From contig NZ_JACOFU010000003.1 in assembly GCF_014284275.1 (NCBI RefSeq), positions 1 through 64,000 of the forward strand: a stretch of DNA of 64,000 bases, given 5' to 3'. The stretch comes from Affinundibacterium amnicola. GTDB lineage: Bacteria > Pseudomonadota > Gammaproteobacteria > Burkholderiales > Burkholderiaceae_D. The notes under the pieces were generated by a model that searched no databases, had not been told where the DNA came from, and worked only from the letters and a program-made list of their open reading frames with translations. Positions 24,793 to 33,359 of this stretch are shown here, one piece after another. Within the stretch, counting starts at the first letter, position 1; each line of letters starts with the position of its first letter. Both the position numbers and the translations under genes were made by a program.

Positions 24793-26124
24793 TCAGTTCC
24801 CTGTCAAATAATCAGCGGCCAGGCTAGCGAGTGCGCGTACGCCAGTCAGTAAGGCACCTTCGTCAGGATTGAAACGAGGTGAATGGTTCGGTGCCCAGTC
24901 TGCAGGGGGTGTGCCAGGCGGGTTGACACCGAGAAAAAATAACATTGTTGGGATACGTTGTCCGTAAAAAGAAAAATCCTCAGAAGTTGTGGTTGGCGGT
25001 ATGTCCGTCAGAACCGCATTACCTGCTACACGGCGCAAACTTGGCAGCATTTTTGTGGTGAGGTCTGGGTCGTTCCATGTCACCGGATAACCAGCATCAA
25101 TGCTCACTTCTGCTGTCGCGTTGGAAGCGAAAGCAAGGTTCTCTGCGGTACGCTTAAGTTGTGCCAGCATCTGATCGCGCACGGCGGGGTCAAAACTACG
25201 CATGGTGCCACTCATTTTGACTTCGCCCGGAACGATGTTCGCTCTTTGTCCACCATGTATAGTGCCAACGGTAATGACAGCTGGCGCAACTGTGAGATTG
25301 GTTTGCCTGCTGACGATAGCTTGCAGCCCCAATACGATCTGCGCCGCGACCACTACCGGATCGACGCCATTCCATGGTAAAGCACCATGCGTTTGGCGAC
25401 CTTTGACGACAATATCAAAGGTATCACTGCCTGCCATCAAGCCGCGTGTACGTAGCGAAAGTGTGCCAGTTGGTTGAGGCGTGATGCCGACATGCAAACC
25501 GAACATGGCATCGACTTTAGGATGGTCGAGGACGCCTGCTTTCACCATGCGCTCTGCGCCATTTGCCGCATTTGCGACACCTTCTTCCGCTGGTTGAAAT
25601 ATCAGTTTAACGGTACCGGAAAGTTGTCCGCGCAGATCGGCGAGTACACGCGCCGCACCTAATAGCATCGCTACATGCATGTCATGACCACAGGCATGCA
25701 TTAAGGCGACTTCGGTGTTGCCTTGTTTGATTCGTTGTTTCGACGCAAACGGCAGGCCGGTGTCTTCCGCAACAGGCAGACCATCCATGTCTGCACGTAA
25801 TGCAAGCACAGGGCCTGGTCGGCCAGTATTGAGCAAGCCAACAACGCCAGTTCCTGCGACGCCACGACGCACTTCGTAGCCCATGCGCGCAAGCTCAGTT
25901 GCGACGAGGTTCGCAGTGCGATGTTCTTGAAATGCGAGCTCTGGATGTGCGTGTAAATCGCGTCGCCAGTTAATCACTTCAGGTAATACACGTGCCGCAG
26001 CGACATCCAGCATTGCGTGATCAAACAAACGCTGTTGTGCCATGAGGCTAGCGCTCTGCGTACATAGTGCAGTGGAAAGTATGAGCAGACAGAAATGTCG
26101 CAGGTTTCGCATAGCCATTACCAT
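24793..26124 (-). CDS. Exported M20-family amidohydrolase/peptidase
   Basis: 443 aa. Signal peptide at the N-terminus (MRNLRHFCLLILSTALCTQS from the third Met). M20D (hippurate hydrolase/N-acyl-amino-acid hydrolase) motifs: ALRADMDGLPV, HACGHDMHVAMLLGAA, FQPAEEG with the catalytic Glu, and a late SEDFSF. Predicted periplasmic zinc hydrolase. The first ATG overlaps the cyanophycinase stop; later in-frame ATGs are possible. It may trim dipeptides or N-acylated amino acids before uptake; substrate is not evident from sequence. Confidence 0.83.
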   Translation of the reverse strand: MVMAMRNLRHFCLLILSTALCTQSASLMAQQRLFDHAMLDVAAARVLPEVINWRRDLHAHPELAFQEHRTANLVATELARMGYEVRRGVAGTGVVGLLNTGRPGPVLALRADMDGLPVAEDTGLPFASKQRIKQGNTEVALMHACGHDMHVAMLLGAARVLADLRGQLSGTVKLIFQPAEEGVANAANGAERMVKAGVLDHPKVDAMFGLHVGITPQPTGTLSLRTRGLMAGSDTFDIVVKGRQTHGALPWNGVDPVVVAAQIVLGLQAIVSRQTNLTVAPAVITVGTIHGGQRANIVPGEVKMSGTMRSFDPAVRDQMLAQLKRTAENLAFASNATAEVSIDAGYPVTWNDPDLTTKMLPSLRRVAGNAVLTDIPPTTTSEDFSFYGQRIPTMLFFLGVNPPGTPPADWAPNHSPRFNPDEGALLTGVRALASLAADYLTGN

Positions 26125-27383
26125 GATTTGTAGTGTGGAGTGTTCATACGTATTGGTCGCACGTCGAGTCGCGCATCAAACACTGAATAGTCTTTGCCGT
26201 CGATGCCTGTACTCTCCCAAGCACGTGTACGTTCATCCCGCCGTAACAAAAACTCAAAGCCGAGATCAGGTGCGGGATCGTCCTTGGCAGGAAGCAGGCT
26301 GAAGGCAAAACCAATGACGTGATCGAAATTGCCATCCACCAGTTGTGATAAGGCACGTTGAATGGCGTTTTCACCCAAGATGTCGGGGAAATCGAGACGC
26401 GGATTTTCCAGTTCAGGAACAAAACCAGGCTGCCTGAATTTTAGTTCTCCTTTGCCGCGCTTAGCGGGAAAAACACTGGCTTGTGCATTGGCTAAATCAT
26501 AATGGTCGCCATTATCCAGATAAGAAATGCGAATATTGCTCACATTGACGGGACCTGGCGTTATCGTCGCATCACGCAGATCAATTAAAAGTGCACCGGT
26601 AGCGCCGACGATTTCGACGTCGCTGCCGCGAATCACGGCAGCGGTATTTTCATCGATGCCTAAACCAATCTTATAACCTTTAGCGAGCATGGCAGCGAGC
26701 AGGCGACCAATTCTTCCGCGTTTAAGAAAATGTTGATCAATAAAAATTTCTTCGCCAGCAAATCCTAAGCCGCGTTCTATTTCTTTACCATCTCTCAATA
26801 AGCCTTTGAGCACTAATAGCGGATTGAGTGCATCACGAAACATGACATTGCTCATAATTGCCGCACCCGCGCTCGTTCCAACTACCACACCACCACGTGC
26901 TTGTAATTCACGTACAGCTTGCAGCACTGGCGATGCCACGCCATTTGGATTGAGTACATCGGCATAACGTTCTTGCGCACCACCGGTAAAGTACACGCCA
27001 TTCGCCGCGCGAATTTTCGCGACATTGTCAGGATCAGCTGCGGCGCGGCGCGCTGACTCAAGATTTTCTCCTGGCCATTGCGGTGCGATTTTCAGCAATT
27101 CTACTTGCGCACCACGGCGTCTGAGTTCATGTGCGGCATTTTCACCTGTTGCAATCGGATTTCCTGAGGAAGTCGGAATGACGACAAATTTCGCCCCCTT
27201 ACCGCCGGCAAGTTCTACCAAGCGCTGTCGCAACTCGTCATTATCGCCACGCACCGCTCCCCCCATAGGAACAACGATTCCTGGTATTGGCTGGAACGAA
27301 GGTTTTGTTGAAGTTTGTTCGGCGTGTACAAAATTAGTTGTCAAATTCGCTGCGAGCAGCGCCACTATAGTTAGGGATTTCAA
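26118..27383 (-). CDS. cphE: Exported cyanophycinase (S51, CphE type)
   Basis: 421 aa with a Sec signal peptide (MKSLTIVALLAANLTTNFVHA). Serine hydrolase of family S51: PMGGAVRGDNDELRQRLVEL at the N-terminus, nucleophile elbow GTSAGAA (Ser171), YFTGGAQERY, and GLGIDENTAAVI. Cyanophycinase cuts the Asp-Arg storage polymer to beta-Asp-Arg dipeptides. Export means it attacks polymer from lysed cyanobacteria or other bacteria. The extra about 120 C-terminal residues beyond the catalytic core are typical of the secreted forms. Divergent from a TonB receptor. Confidence 0.88.
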   Translation of the reverse strand: MKSLTIVALLAANLTTNFVHAEQTSTKPSFQPIPGIVVPMGGAVRGDNDELRQRLVELAGGKGAKFVVIPTSSGNPIATGENAAHELRRRGAQVELLKIAPQWPGENLESARRAAADPDNVAKIRAANGVYFTGGAQERYADVLNPNGVASPVLQAVRELQARGGVVVGTSAGAAIMSNVMFRDALNPLLVLKGLLRDGKEIERGLGFAGEEIFIDQHFLKRGRIGRLLAAMLAKGYKIGLGIDENTAAVIRGSDVEIVGATGALLIDLRDATITPGPVNVSNIRISYLDNGDHYDLANAQASVFPAKRGKGELKFRQPGFVPELENPRLDFPDILGENAIQRALSQLVDGNFDHVIGFAFSLLPAKDDPAPDLGFEFLLRRDERTRAWESTGIDGKDYSVFDARLDVRPIRMNTPHYKSW

Positions 27384-27688
27384 AGGATAGGCCTTTCGCT
27401 AAGAACTCATTGAAGCGGATGTTGCCATCAATCTGTCCTCTTCTGACATGTAGGGAGTGATCTTTGCGCACATTAGTAAATGCATGTCGCACTGTCGGAA
27501 GTTTGCAACACTCTATGCCGAACAACATTGCAAGAATGCGACACCAGCTTCTCACTGTGCGACCCAATCGAATAATAGGAAACCCAAGAAACTGAACACT
27601 GCTTACACTGAAGACGTTCCAAAGTTGCGCAGGGGCACTGCAAGCACGGTGCTTGCGTCTAATACACACATTTTCGAGGATTTTTCGC
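27384..27688. promoter_or_regulatory. Divergent regulatory region between cyanophycinase and TonB receptor genes
   Basis: About 300 bases without a gene. Promoters for both operons must lie here, and an ArgR-type site would be expected. No unmistakable hexamers or inverted repeats were singled out. The receptor's ribosome site is CGAGG at 27675-27679. Confidence 0.4.
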
Positions 27689-30445
27689 ATGAAACTAGCC
27701 AGCAAGCCTGCGGCGTTGGTATTCCGCCGCTCCCGATGCACCCATGCAGTATTACTCGCTCTGAGCGTCTTGAGCACGAACGTTGTCGCACAATCTTTGC
27801 AGCGTGTCGAAGTCACAGGTTCCAGCATCAAGCGTATTGAAGGCGAAACAGCATTGGCAATCGAAACCATCAAACGCGAAGATATTGACAAGACCGGGGT
27901 GACAACGGCTGCTGAATTGCTGCAGAAGATATCTTCAAATGTTGGCGGACTCACTGATGGCACTAGCGTCAGCGATGTGATGGGTGGGCAGCGTGGATTT
28001 AACGGCGCTAATCTGCGTGGACTCGGTGTCTCTAGTACCTTGGTGTTGCTCAATGGTCGCCGACTCGCCAACTTTGCCAGCCCTGGTGATAACTCTGGTG
28101 TCGATCTGAATAGTATTCCCGCTGGCGCGATTCAGCGCGTGGAAGTGTTGAAGGATGGTGCTTCAGCGATCTACGGTACGGATGCGATGGGCGGGGTGAT
28201 TAACTTTATCACGCGCAAGGATTATCAAGGTGCGGACATCAATGTTTATGCGTTAAATACATCTGAAGGTGGTGGCGGTAAAAAAACCGCTTCTATTTCT
28301 GGCGGCTTCGGTGATCTTGGAAAAGACCGTTTTAATGTATTTGGTGCTTTAGATGTTCAGCGAATGGAACGCCTTGCCACTTCAGAGCGCAAGTTTATGC
28401 AGGAATATAGCTTGCCTGATCGTTTATCACCTCAGTTATCGAGCACCTCATTTCCAGCCAACGTTGATTTAAGCGCAGCCCAGCTTGCTGCACTCAATAA
28501 CTCCTCTTATTTATTTGGTTCTGGGCCTGGCGGTAAGTGGTTGCCTTCACCAGGCCGACGCGTGAGTTTTGGTAAAGCTGCCTGTGTCGATGGCAGCCCG
28601 AATGTTGTTCGCCCACTTGGCCCAGGCGGTACGGAGGGCTGTTCGTTTAATTACATGGGGGATTCGGAAGTCTATCCAAAGAGCGAAAAACAAAGTTTTA
28701 TTGGTCGCGCGACTTTCTTGGTTTCGGATGATCATCAACTATTTTTCGAAGCCTTGAAGAGCAAAGCGGTGACAGCATATGCTGCGTCGCCTGCGACCTC
28801 AGGTAGCATCAACGGCACCAGTACGGGAATTTATTTGCCCAAAGATTTGCAAGCCAAAACCGGTATCACGACGCCTGTGAATTTCCGCTTTCGCTTAACT
28901 GACGCAGGACGTCGCACCACTGAGGTCACCAGTGAAAGCTCGCGTATTGTATTGGGTGCCAATGGTCGTATTGGTAGCTGGGATTACGATACGGCTTATA
29001 ACCATAGCGTCAATGAAGCGACAGATCTCGATATCGATGGTTGGGTATCACGCTCTAAACTGCTGGATGGTATCGCTAAAGGTCTATATAACCCATTCGT
29101 CGCGCCAACTGATGACTCTGGCAAAAAATTTATGAACTCGATTAAGATTTCGGGGGCTGCGCGTATTTCTCAAGGCACGAGCGATAGTTTTGATGGTAAA
29201 TTGACTCGCTCCTTGATGGCTATGGCGGGCGGTGATGTCATGTTGGCTCTCGGTGCGGAATTACGTCGTGAAAAAACGGAATTCACATCGACTGCTGCGT
29301 TAAAAACGAATGATGTGCAAGGCGACCGTTCCAGCTCCGATGAATTGCTCGCAGATTCATCGAATTCACGAGATATTGCTGGTTTTTACGCAGAAGTGAA
29401 TGCACCATTTACCAAAGAATGGGAAGGTCAATTTGCGGTACGTTACGATCACTACAAAGGTGTTAAAGATCCACTGTCAGGATTGACTTCACAAAATCTC
29501 GATACGACTAATCCCAAGATCGCTCTTAGCTATCGTCCAAGCAAAGCGATGTTAGGTCGTGCTTCTTTCGGTACTGGTTTCCGGGCACCTTCGATTTCTG
29601 AAATGTTCTTGCCGGTGCGTTCCGGTACGATCGCGAGTTTTGTGAAAGATCCAGTTTCAGGTGAAATCGCGCAATTTGATTTGGATCGCTATGGTAACCC
29701 TTTGCTCAAACCAGAAAAGTCAAAACAATTCTCGATTGGTTTGGTTTTGGAACCTAATCAAAACTGGAACGGTAGTATTGATTATTGGATGATTCGCAAG
29801 ACCGACATTATTTCAGAAATTGGCGAGCAGACTGTTTTTGATAATCCGGTTTACTACAATAATCCGAACATTGTTATTCGTGATTCCGATGGATTTGTGT
29901 CCTATTTGCAGTTTAAGAAAGAGAACCGTGGCAAGTTAAATACCTCGGGCTTTGATCTGGCACTCAACTGGCGTGGTGATGCCACTTCTATTGGTCGCTT
30001 CAGTGCTAATCTCGGCGCCACATATTTGACTGAGTATAAGTTCCAGTCCGACCCAAATTCGCCATTGACGAATGGTCTTGGTGTGTTCCGTGACGATAAG
30101 GCTGTCCAGCGTTGGCGTCATAAGCTCAATCTTGATTGGGCATATGGTCAACTTAATCTGACTTTGGGTAACACTTACTTTGCTGGGTATCGTGATCAAA
30201 ATATTCCGGGCTTGGCAGATGCTGGTTGGAACGATCGTGATGTCGAAGCTTATTCCTTATGGGATTTGTCTGGCAGCTATGCGTTCACCAAGAACTTGAA
30301 GCTGCGTGCTGGTGTGATCAATCTGTTAGATACACCGCCGCCATTTACGAATCAGTCACGCTACTTCCACGTGACTTGGGATCCGACTTATGGTGATCCG
30401 CGTGGACGTTCATTCTTTGTTAATTTGCAGTATAAATTTAAGTAG
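27689..30445 (+). CDS. TonB-dependent outer-membrane receptor
   Basis: About 918 aa from ATG 27689, preferred because GAGG is nine bases upstream and the signal peptide (HAVLLALSVLSTNVVAQ) follows normally; an earlier ATG at 27653 is in frame. Plug domain at about 40-170 (RVEVTGSSIKRIEGE, NGRRLANF, GAIQRVEVLKDGASAIYGTDA), then a 22-strand barrel ending in the usual aromatic FFVNLQYKFK. Genes on both sides suggest transport of cyanophycin peptides or arginine dipeptides, which is inferred from context only. Confidence 0.87.
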   Translation: MKLASKPAALVFRRSRCTHAVLLALSVLSTNVVAQSLQRVEVTGSSIKRIEGETALAIETIKREDIDKTGVTTAAELLQKISSNVGGLTDGTSVSDVMGGQRGFNGANLRGLGVSSTLVLLNGRRLANFASPGDNSGVDLNSIPAGAIQRVEVLKDGASAIYGTDAMGGVINFITRKDYQGADINVYALNTSEGGGGKKTASISGGFGDLGKDRFNVFGALDVQRMERLATSERKFMQEYSLPDRLSPQLSSTSFPANVDLSAAQLAALNNSSYLFGSGPGGKWLPSPGRRVSFGKAACVDGSPNVVRPLGPGGTEGCSFNYMGDSEVYPKSEKQSFIGRATFLVSDDHQLFFEALKSKAVTAYAASPATSGSINGTSTGIYLPKDLQAKTGITTPVNFRFRLTDAGRRTTEVTSESSRIVLGANGRIGSWDYDTAYNHSVNEATDLDIDGWVSRSKLLDGIAKGLYNPFVAPTDDSGKKFMNSIKISGAARISQGTSDSFDGKLTRSLMAMAGGDVMLALGAELRREKTEFTSTAALKTNDVQGDRSSSDELLADSSNSRDIAGFYAEVNAPFTKEWEGQFAVRYDHYKGVKDPLSGLTSQNLDTTNPKIALSYRPSKAMLGRASFGTGFRAPSISEMFLPVRSGTIASFVKDPVSGEIAQFDLDRYGNPLLKPEKSKQFSIGLVLEPNQNWNGSIDYWMIRKTDIISEIGEQTVFDNPVYYNNPNIVIRDSDGFVSYLQFKKENRGKLNTSGFDLALNWRGDATSIGRFSANLGATYLTEYKFQSDPNSPLTNGLGVFRDDKAVQRWRHKLNLDWAYGQLNLTLGNTYFAGYRDQNIPGLADAGWNDRDVEAYSLWDLSGSYAFTKNLKLRAGVINLLDTPPPFTNQSRYFHVTWDPTYGDPRGRSFFVNLQYKFK

Positions 30446-30472
30446 ATCGAATTACCTCCCCCAGCCCTTTGC

Positions 30473-30496
30473 GCCCCACTCAGGTGGGGCTTTTTT
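30473..30496 (+). terminator. Rho-independent terminator after the TonB receptor
   Basis: GCCCCAC (30473-30479) pairs with GTGGGGC (30484-30490) around a four-base loop, followed by six T. It separates the receptor from the transporter gene at 30540, whose expression may depend on read-through or its own promoter. Confidence 0.85.
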
Positions 30497-30539
30497 ATAA
30501 GAGGGAAAACTGCCTGAACTGTTAGCCGGAGCTACAAGC

Positions 30540-31958
30540 ATGAGCAACAAGCCAAGTACATTTAAAGTTCCCAATACCCTGATCATCTTGCTCTTTGGCG
30601 CGCTATTGATTGCCTTGGTGGTACCTTGGGTATCGGCAGGTTATTTTGAAAAAGGTGTTCCAATTTCGCTCGAATCTTATCGGGTCGCAGAACATAACAT
30701 CAGTATTTCGGTGTTTGGTACAGGTAAGGAAATTGGCTTTCTCAACGCGCCATTTGAAGGCATGACATCAGGTAGTCGTGGCGGTTCTGCAATTGGTGTG
30801 ATCGCTTTCATTCTGTTGGTCGGTGGTGCATTTGGTGTTATCAATGCGACCGGCGCAGTTGATCGTGGTTTGTTACGTCTGATTGCGATTACCGGACATC
30901 ATCCACGTTTGTTGTTGGGATCTTTATTCGCTGCTTTTGCCACGGGTGGTGCTGTATTTGGCATGGGCGAGGAAACCATCGCCTTCTTGGCCTTATTGTT
31001 ACCGCTGATTTTGCGTATGGGTTATCCGCCCGAAGTTGGGGTGATGATTACCTATGTCGCCAGTCAGATCGGCTTCGGTACCTCATGGATGAATCCGTTT
31101 GGAGTCGCTTTGGCGCAAGGCATCGCCAACGTGCCGCTACTGTCAGGCGCCCCTTTGCGCATTGCCATGTTCTTTATATTTGTCAGCACCGGGATCGCAT
31201 TTACGCTCTGGTATGCGCAACGTCATCGTACCGAGGTTGAGTTGGGAGCCGATGGAAAAATTGCGATTCCATTGGATACGCCACCACTTGCATTTGCGGA
31301 TCGATTGATCCTTGCTGGTATCGTTGCGACTATCGTCTGGATCGTTTGGGGTGTCGTCACTGCGGGTTACTTTATTCCAGAAATTGCGACTCAGTTTGTC
31401 AGCTTATGTTTCTTCGCTGCGATTGTCGCCATTATTGCCAAACGTTTGACCGCCGATGCAGCAGCCGAAGCTTTTGTTGGTGGAGCGCAGCAACTCATGT
31501 CGGCGGTGATGGTGATTTCTTTGGCGAAAGGGATCGAATATTTATTGGGGGGCGCGAATCCACACGCGCCTTCGGTTTTGAATACCTTTTTGCACAGCAT
31601 GGGAACTATGTTAGAAACTTGGCCTGCGCAGATGGCGGCACAAGGTATGTTGGCAGTACAAACGATGTTCACCTTTGTGATCCATTCCGGTAGTGCGCAG
31701 GCAGCGATTAATATGCCCCTAATGTCTGGCCTTTCCGATTTGGTCGGTGTGACGCGGCAAACAGCTGTGTTGGCCTACCAATTAGGTAATGCCATGGCGA
31801 ATATGAGCGTGCCAACTGGCGCAATTTTGATGGCGTCTTTAGGCGTCGCTGGCGTGCCTTGGACGCGTTGGTTTGGCATTATTTGGCGTTTCCAATTATT
31901 GATCTTGCTGATGTCAATGGCGATGGTGGCTTTTGCCGTAACGATTGGTTATGCCTGA
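30540..31958 (+). CDS. YfcC-family inner-membrane transporter
   Basis: 472 aa, about 11-12 hydrophobic segments, no signal peptide. Starts with a short cytosolic tail, first membrane helix NTLIILLFGALLIALVVPWV, periplasmic loop of about 60 residues, then GSAIGVIAFILLVGGAFGVI and GGAVFGMGEETIAFLALLLP, which are characteristic of YfcC/ArcD-superfamily carriers of basic amino acids, peptides or C4-dicarboxylates. Here beta-Asp-Arg, arginine or succinylated arginine are likely cargoes. The next gene starts 11 bases later with a strong ribosome site. Confidence 0.82.
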   Translation: MSNKPSTFKVPNTLIILLFGALLIALVVPWVSAGYFEKGVPISLESYRVAEHNISISVFGTGKEIGFLNAPFEGMTSGSRGGSAIGVIAFILLVGGAFGVINATGAVDRGLLRLIAITGHHPRLLLGSLFAAFATGGAVFGMGEETIAFLALLLPLILRMGYPPEVGVMITYVASQIGFGTSWMNPFGVALAQGIANVPLLSGAPLRIAMFFIFVSTGIAFTLWYAQRHRTEVELGADGKIAIPLDTPPLAFADRLILAGIVATIVWIVWGVVTAGYFIPEIATQFVSLCFFAAIVAIIAKRLTADAAAEAFVGGAQQLMSAVMVISLAKGIEYLLGGANPHAPSVLNTFLHSMGTMLETWPAQMAAQGMLAVQTMFTFVIHSGSAQAAINMPLMSGLSDLVGVTRQTAVLAYQLGNAMANMSVPTGAILMASLGVAGVPWTRWFGIIWRFQLLILLMSMAMVAFAVTIGYA

Positions 31959-31969
31959 GGAGTTTGAAA

Positions 31970-33130
31970 ATGGATCAACAATTTCTGCATTGTTCAGTAC
32001 CGATTTCTCCGGCAGTTGATGCGCACATTCCGGTTCTGCATCGCATCGACTTGATCACAGTACGTTTACCGTTTGTAAAGCCTTTTGCTACCAGCGTCCA
32101 TACTTGGGCTGTAAAAGAAGCCTTGTTGTTACGACTAGAATCGGATGGCGTGGTGGGGTGGGGCGAATGTGTGGCTGATCCCGATCCTTTTTATGCCAGT
32201 GAAACGACGCAAACCGTACGTCATATTTTTAAGGAATTTCTATTGCCATTGCTGACGCCTGGACAAACCATCGGTGAGTTGCTGCAACGTTGGAGTCCTG
32301 TGCGGGGACATGGCATGGCAAAAGCGATGGTCGAAAACGCTTTGCTGGACTTGATCGCTCGACAGCAAGATCGCCCTTTGCACGCCTTATTGGGATTCTC
32401 AGAAAGGCGCATACAGTCGGGCATTAGTTTGGGCATTCAAGAATCAATTCCAGCATTGCTAGAGGCAGTGGCAGAAGCGACAAGTCGACCCTATCACCGT
32501 GTGAAGCTGAAGATCATGCAAGGTAAAGATATTGCGTGGGTGGGCGCGGTGCGCGCTGCCTATCCAAAGCTGACGCTGATGGCCGACGCCAATGGTGACT
32601 ATGGCCTTGAACACGCAACACACTTGCGCCAACTTGATGCTTTTCATTTGACGATGATAGAGCAACCTTTGTCTTACAGCGATATCGTCCAACATGCTGC
32701 GTTACAAGGTGAGCTGGCTACGCCACTGTGTTTGGATGAATCGATTCACAACCTTGACGATGCCCGTTCGGCGCTGGCACTGAAGGCCTGCGGTGTCATC
32801 AATATTAAGCAGGGACGAGTCGGCGGCATGATCGAGTCGCTGCGTATTGCCGCTTTGTGCCAGCAGGCTGGCATCGCTGTTTGGTCTGGCGGTATGGATG
32901 AAACGGGCATAGGTCGCGCTTTCAATCTCCAACTACAGACTGCACCGGGCTTTAACTTGCCAGGAGACACCTCAGAAACGGCACGTTATTTTAACCAAGA
33001 CATCGTTGCACCATCTGTGGTTTTGGCAGATGATGGCTTCATTGATTTACCTAAGGGGCCTGGCATAGGCGTCACTGTGCTGGAAGACCGTGTGGCGCGC
33101 TTTACTTTGGCGCGTGAGTCAATTCTTTAA
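31970..33130 (+). CDS. Enolase-superfamily enzyme, N-succinylamino-acid racemase/dipeptide epimerase-like
   Basis: 386 aa from ATG 31970 (GAGGAG seven bases upstream); a longer frame from 31859 overlaps the transporter and is not needed. Muconate-lactonising-subgroup motifs are intact: KLK acid/base pair (Lys179, Lys181), metal ligands Asp206 (DANGD), Glu231 (IEQP) and Asp256 (LDES), and Lys280 (NIKQGRVGG). The C-terminal GGMDETGIGRAFNL and PGFNLPGD are closest, from memory, to OSBS/N-succinylamino-acid racemases, while gene context also allows a dipeptide epimerase acting on Asp-Arg. Cytosolic. With astA in the same region, N-succinyl-arginine is an attractive substrate. Confidence 0.8.
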   Translation: MDQQFLHCSVPISPAVDAHIPVLHRIDLITVRLPFVKPFATSVHTWAVKEALLLRLESDGVVGWGECVADPDPFYASETTQTVRHIFKEFLLPLLTPGQTIGELLQRWSPVRGHGMAKAMVENALLDLIARQQDRPLHALLGFSERRIQSGISLGIQESIPALLEAVAEATSRPYHRVKLKIMQGKDIAWVGAVRAAYPKLTLMADANGDYGLEHATHLRQLDAFHLTMIEQPLSYSDIVQHAALQGELATPLCLDESIHNLDDARSALALKACGVINIKQGRVGGMIESLRIAALCQQAGIAVWSGGMDETGIGRAFNLQLQTAPGFNLPGDTSETARYFNQDIVAPSVVLADDGFIDLPKGPGIGVTVLEDRVARFTLARESIL

Positions 33131-33257
33131 TAAGTTCTCGACCTCATGTGGCATCCCTTGGGTAGATCGCACACTAAGCGTGCATTTAATTGACTATTTT
33201 TTAGAGTAGGTTTTTTGATAACCATGATCGAAAAATAGTTCTGGACATGCATGGTGT

Positions 33258-33263
33258 TATAAT
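33258..33263 (+). promoter_or_regulatory. Possible -10 element of rhlE
   Basis: TATAAT occurs at 33258-33263, about 97 bases before the rhlE ATG. No good -35 hexamer is obvious at 17-base spacing, so the assignment is weak. Confidence 0.3.
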
Positions 33264-33359
33264 GCGCCCTGTTGAATTTCTTCCACGCCTTACTCTTTGC
33301 TGACGCAACATCACAAATTTCCACCTTTGATGCAGTGTTAGACCCGCGGGAGGCACACT

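Noticed and set aside
27334..28071. Long minus-strand frame across the TonB receptor start
   Set aside because: It lies antisense to a clearly coding plug domain and has a biased, low-complexity composition with no family resemblance.
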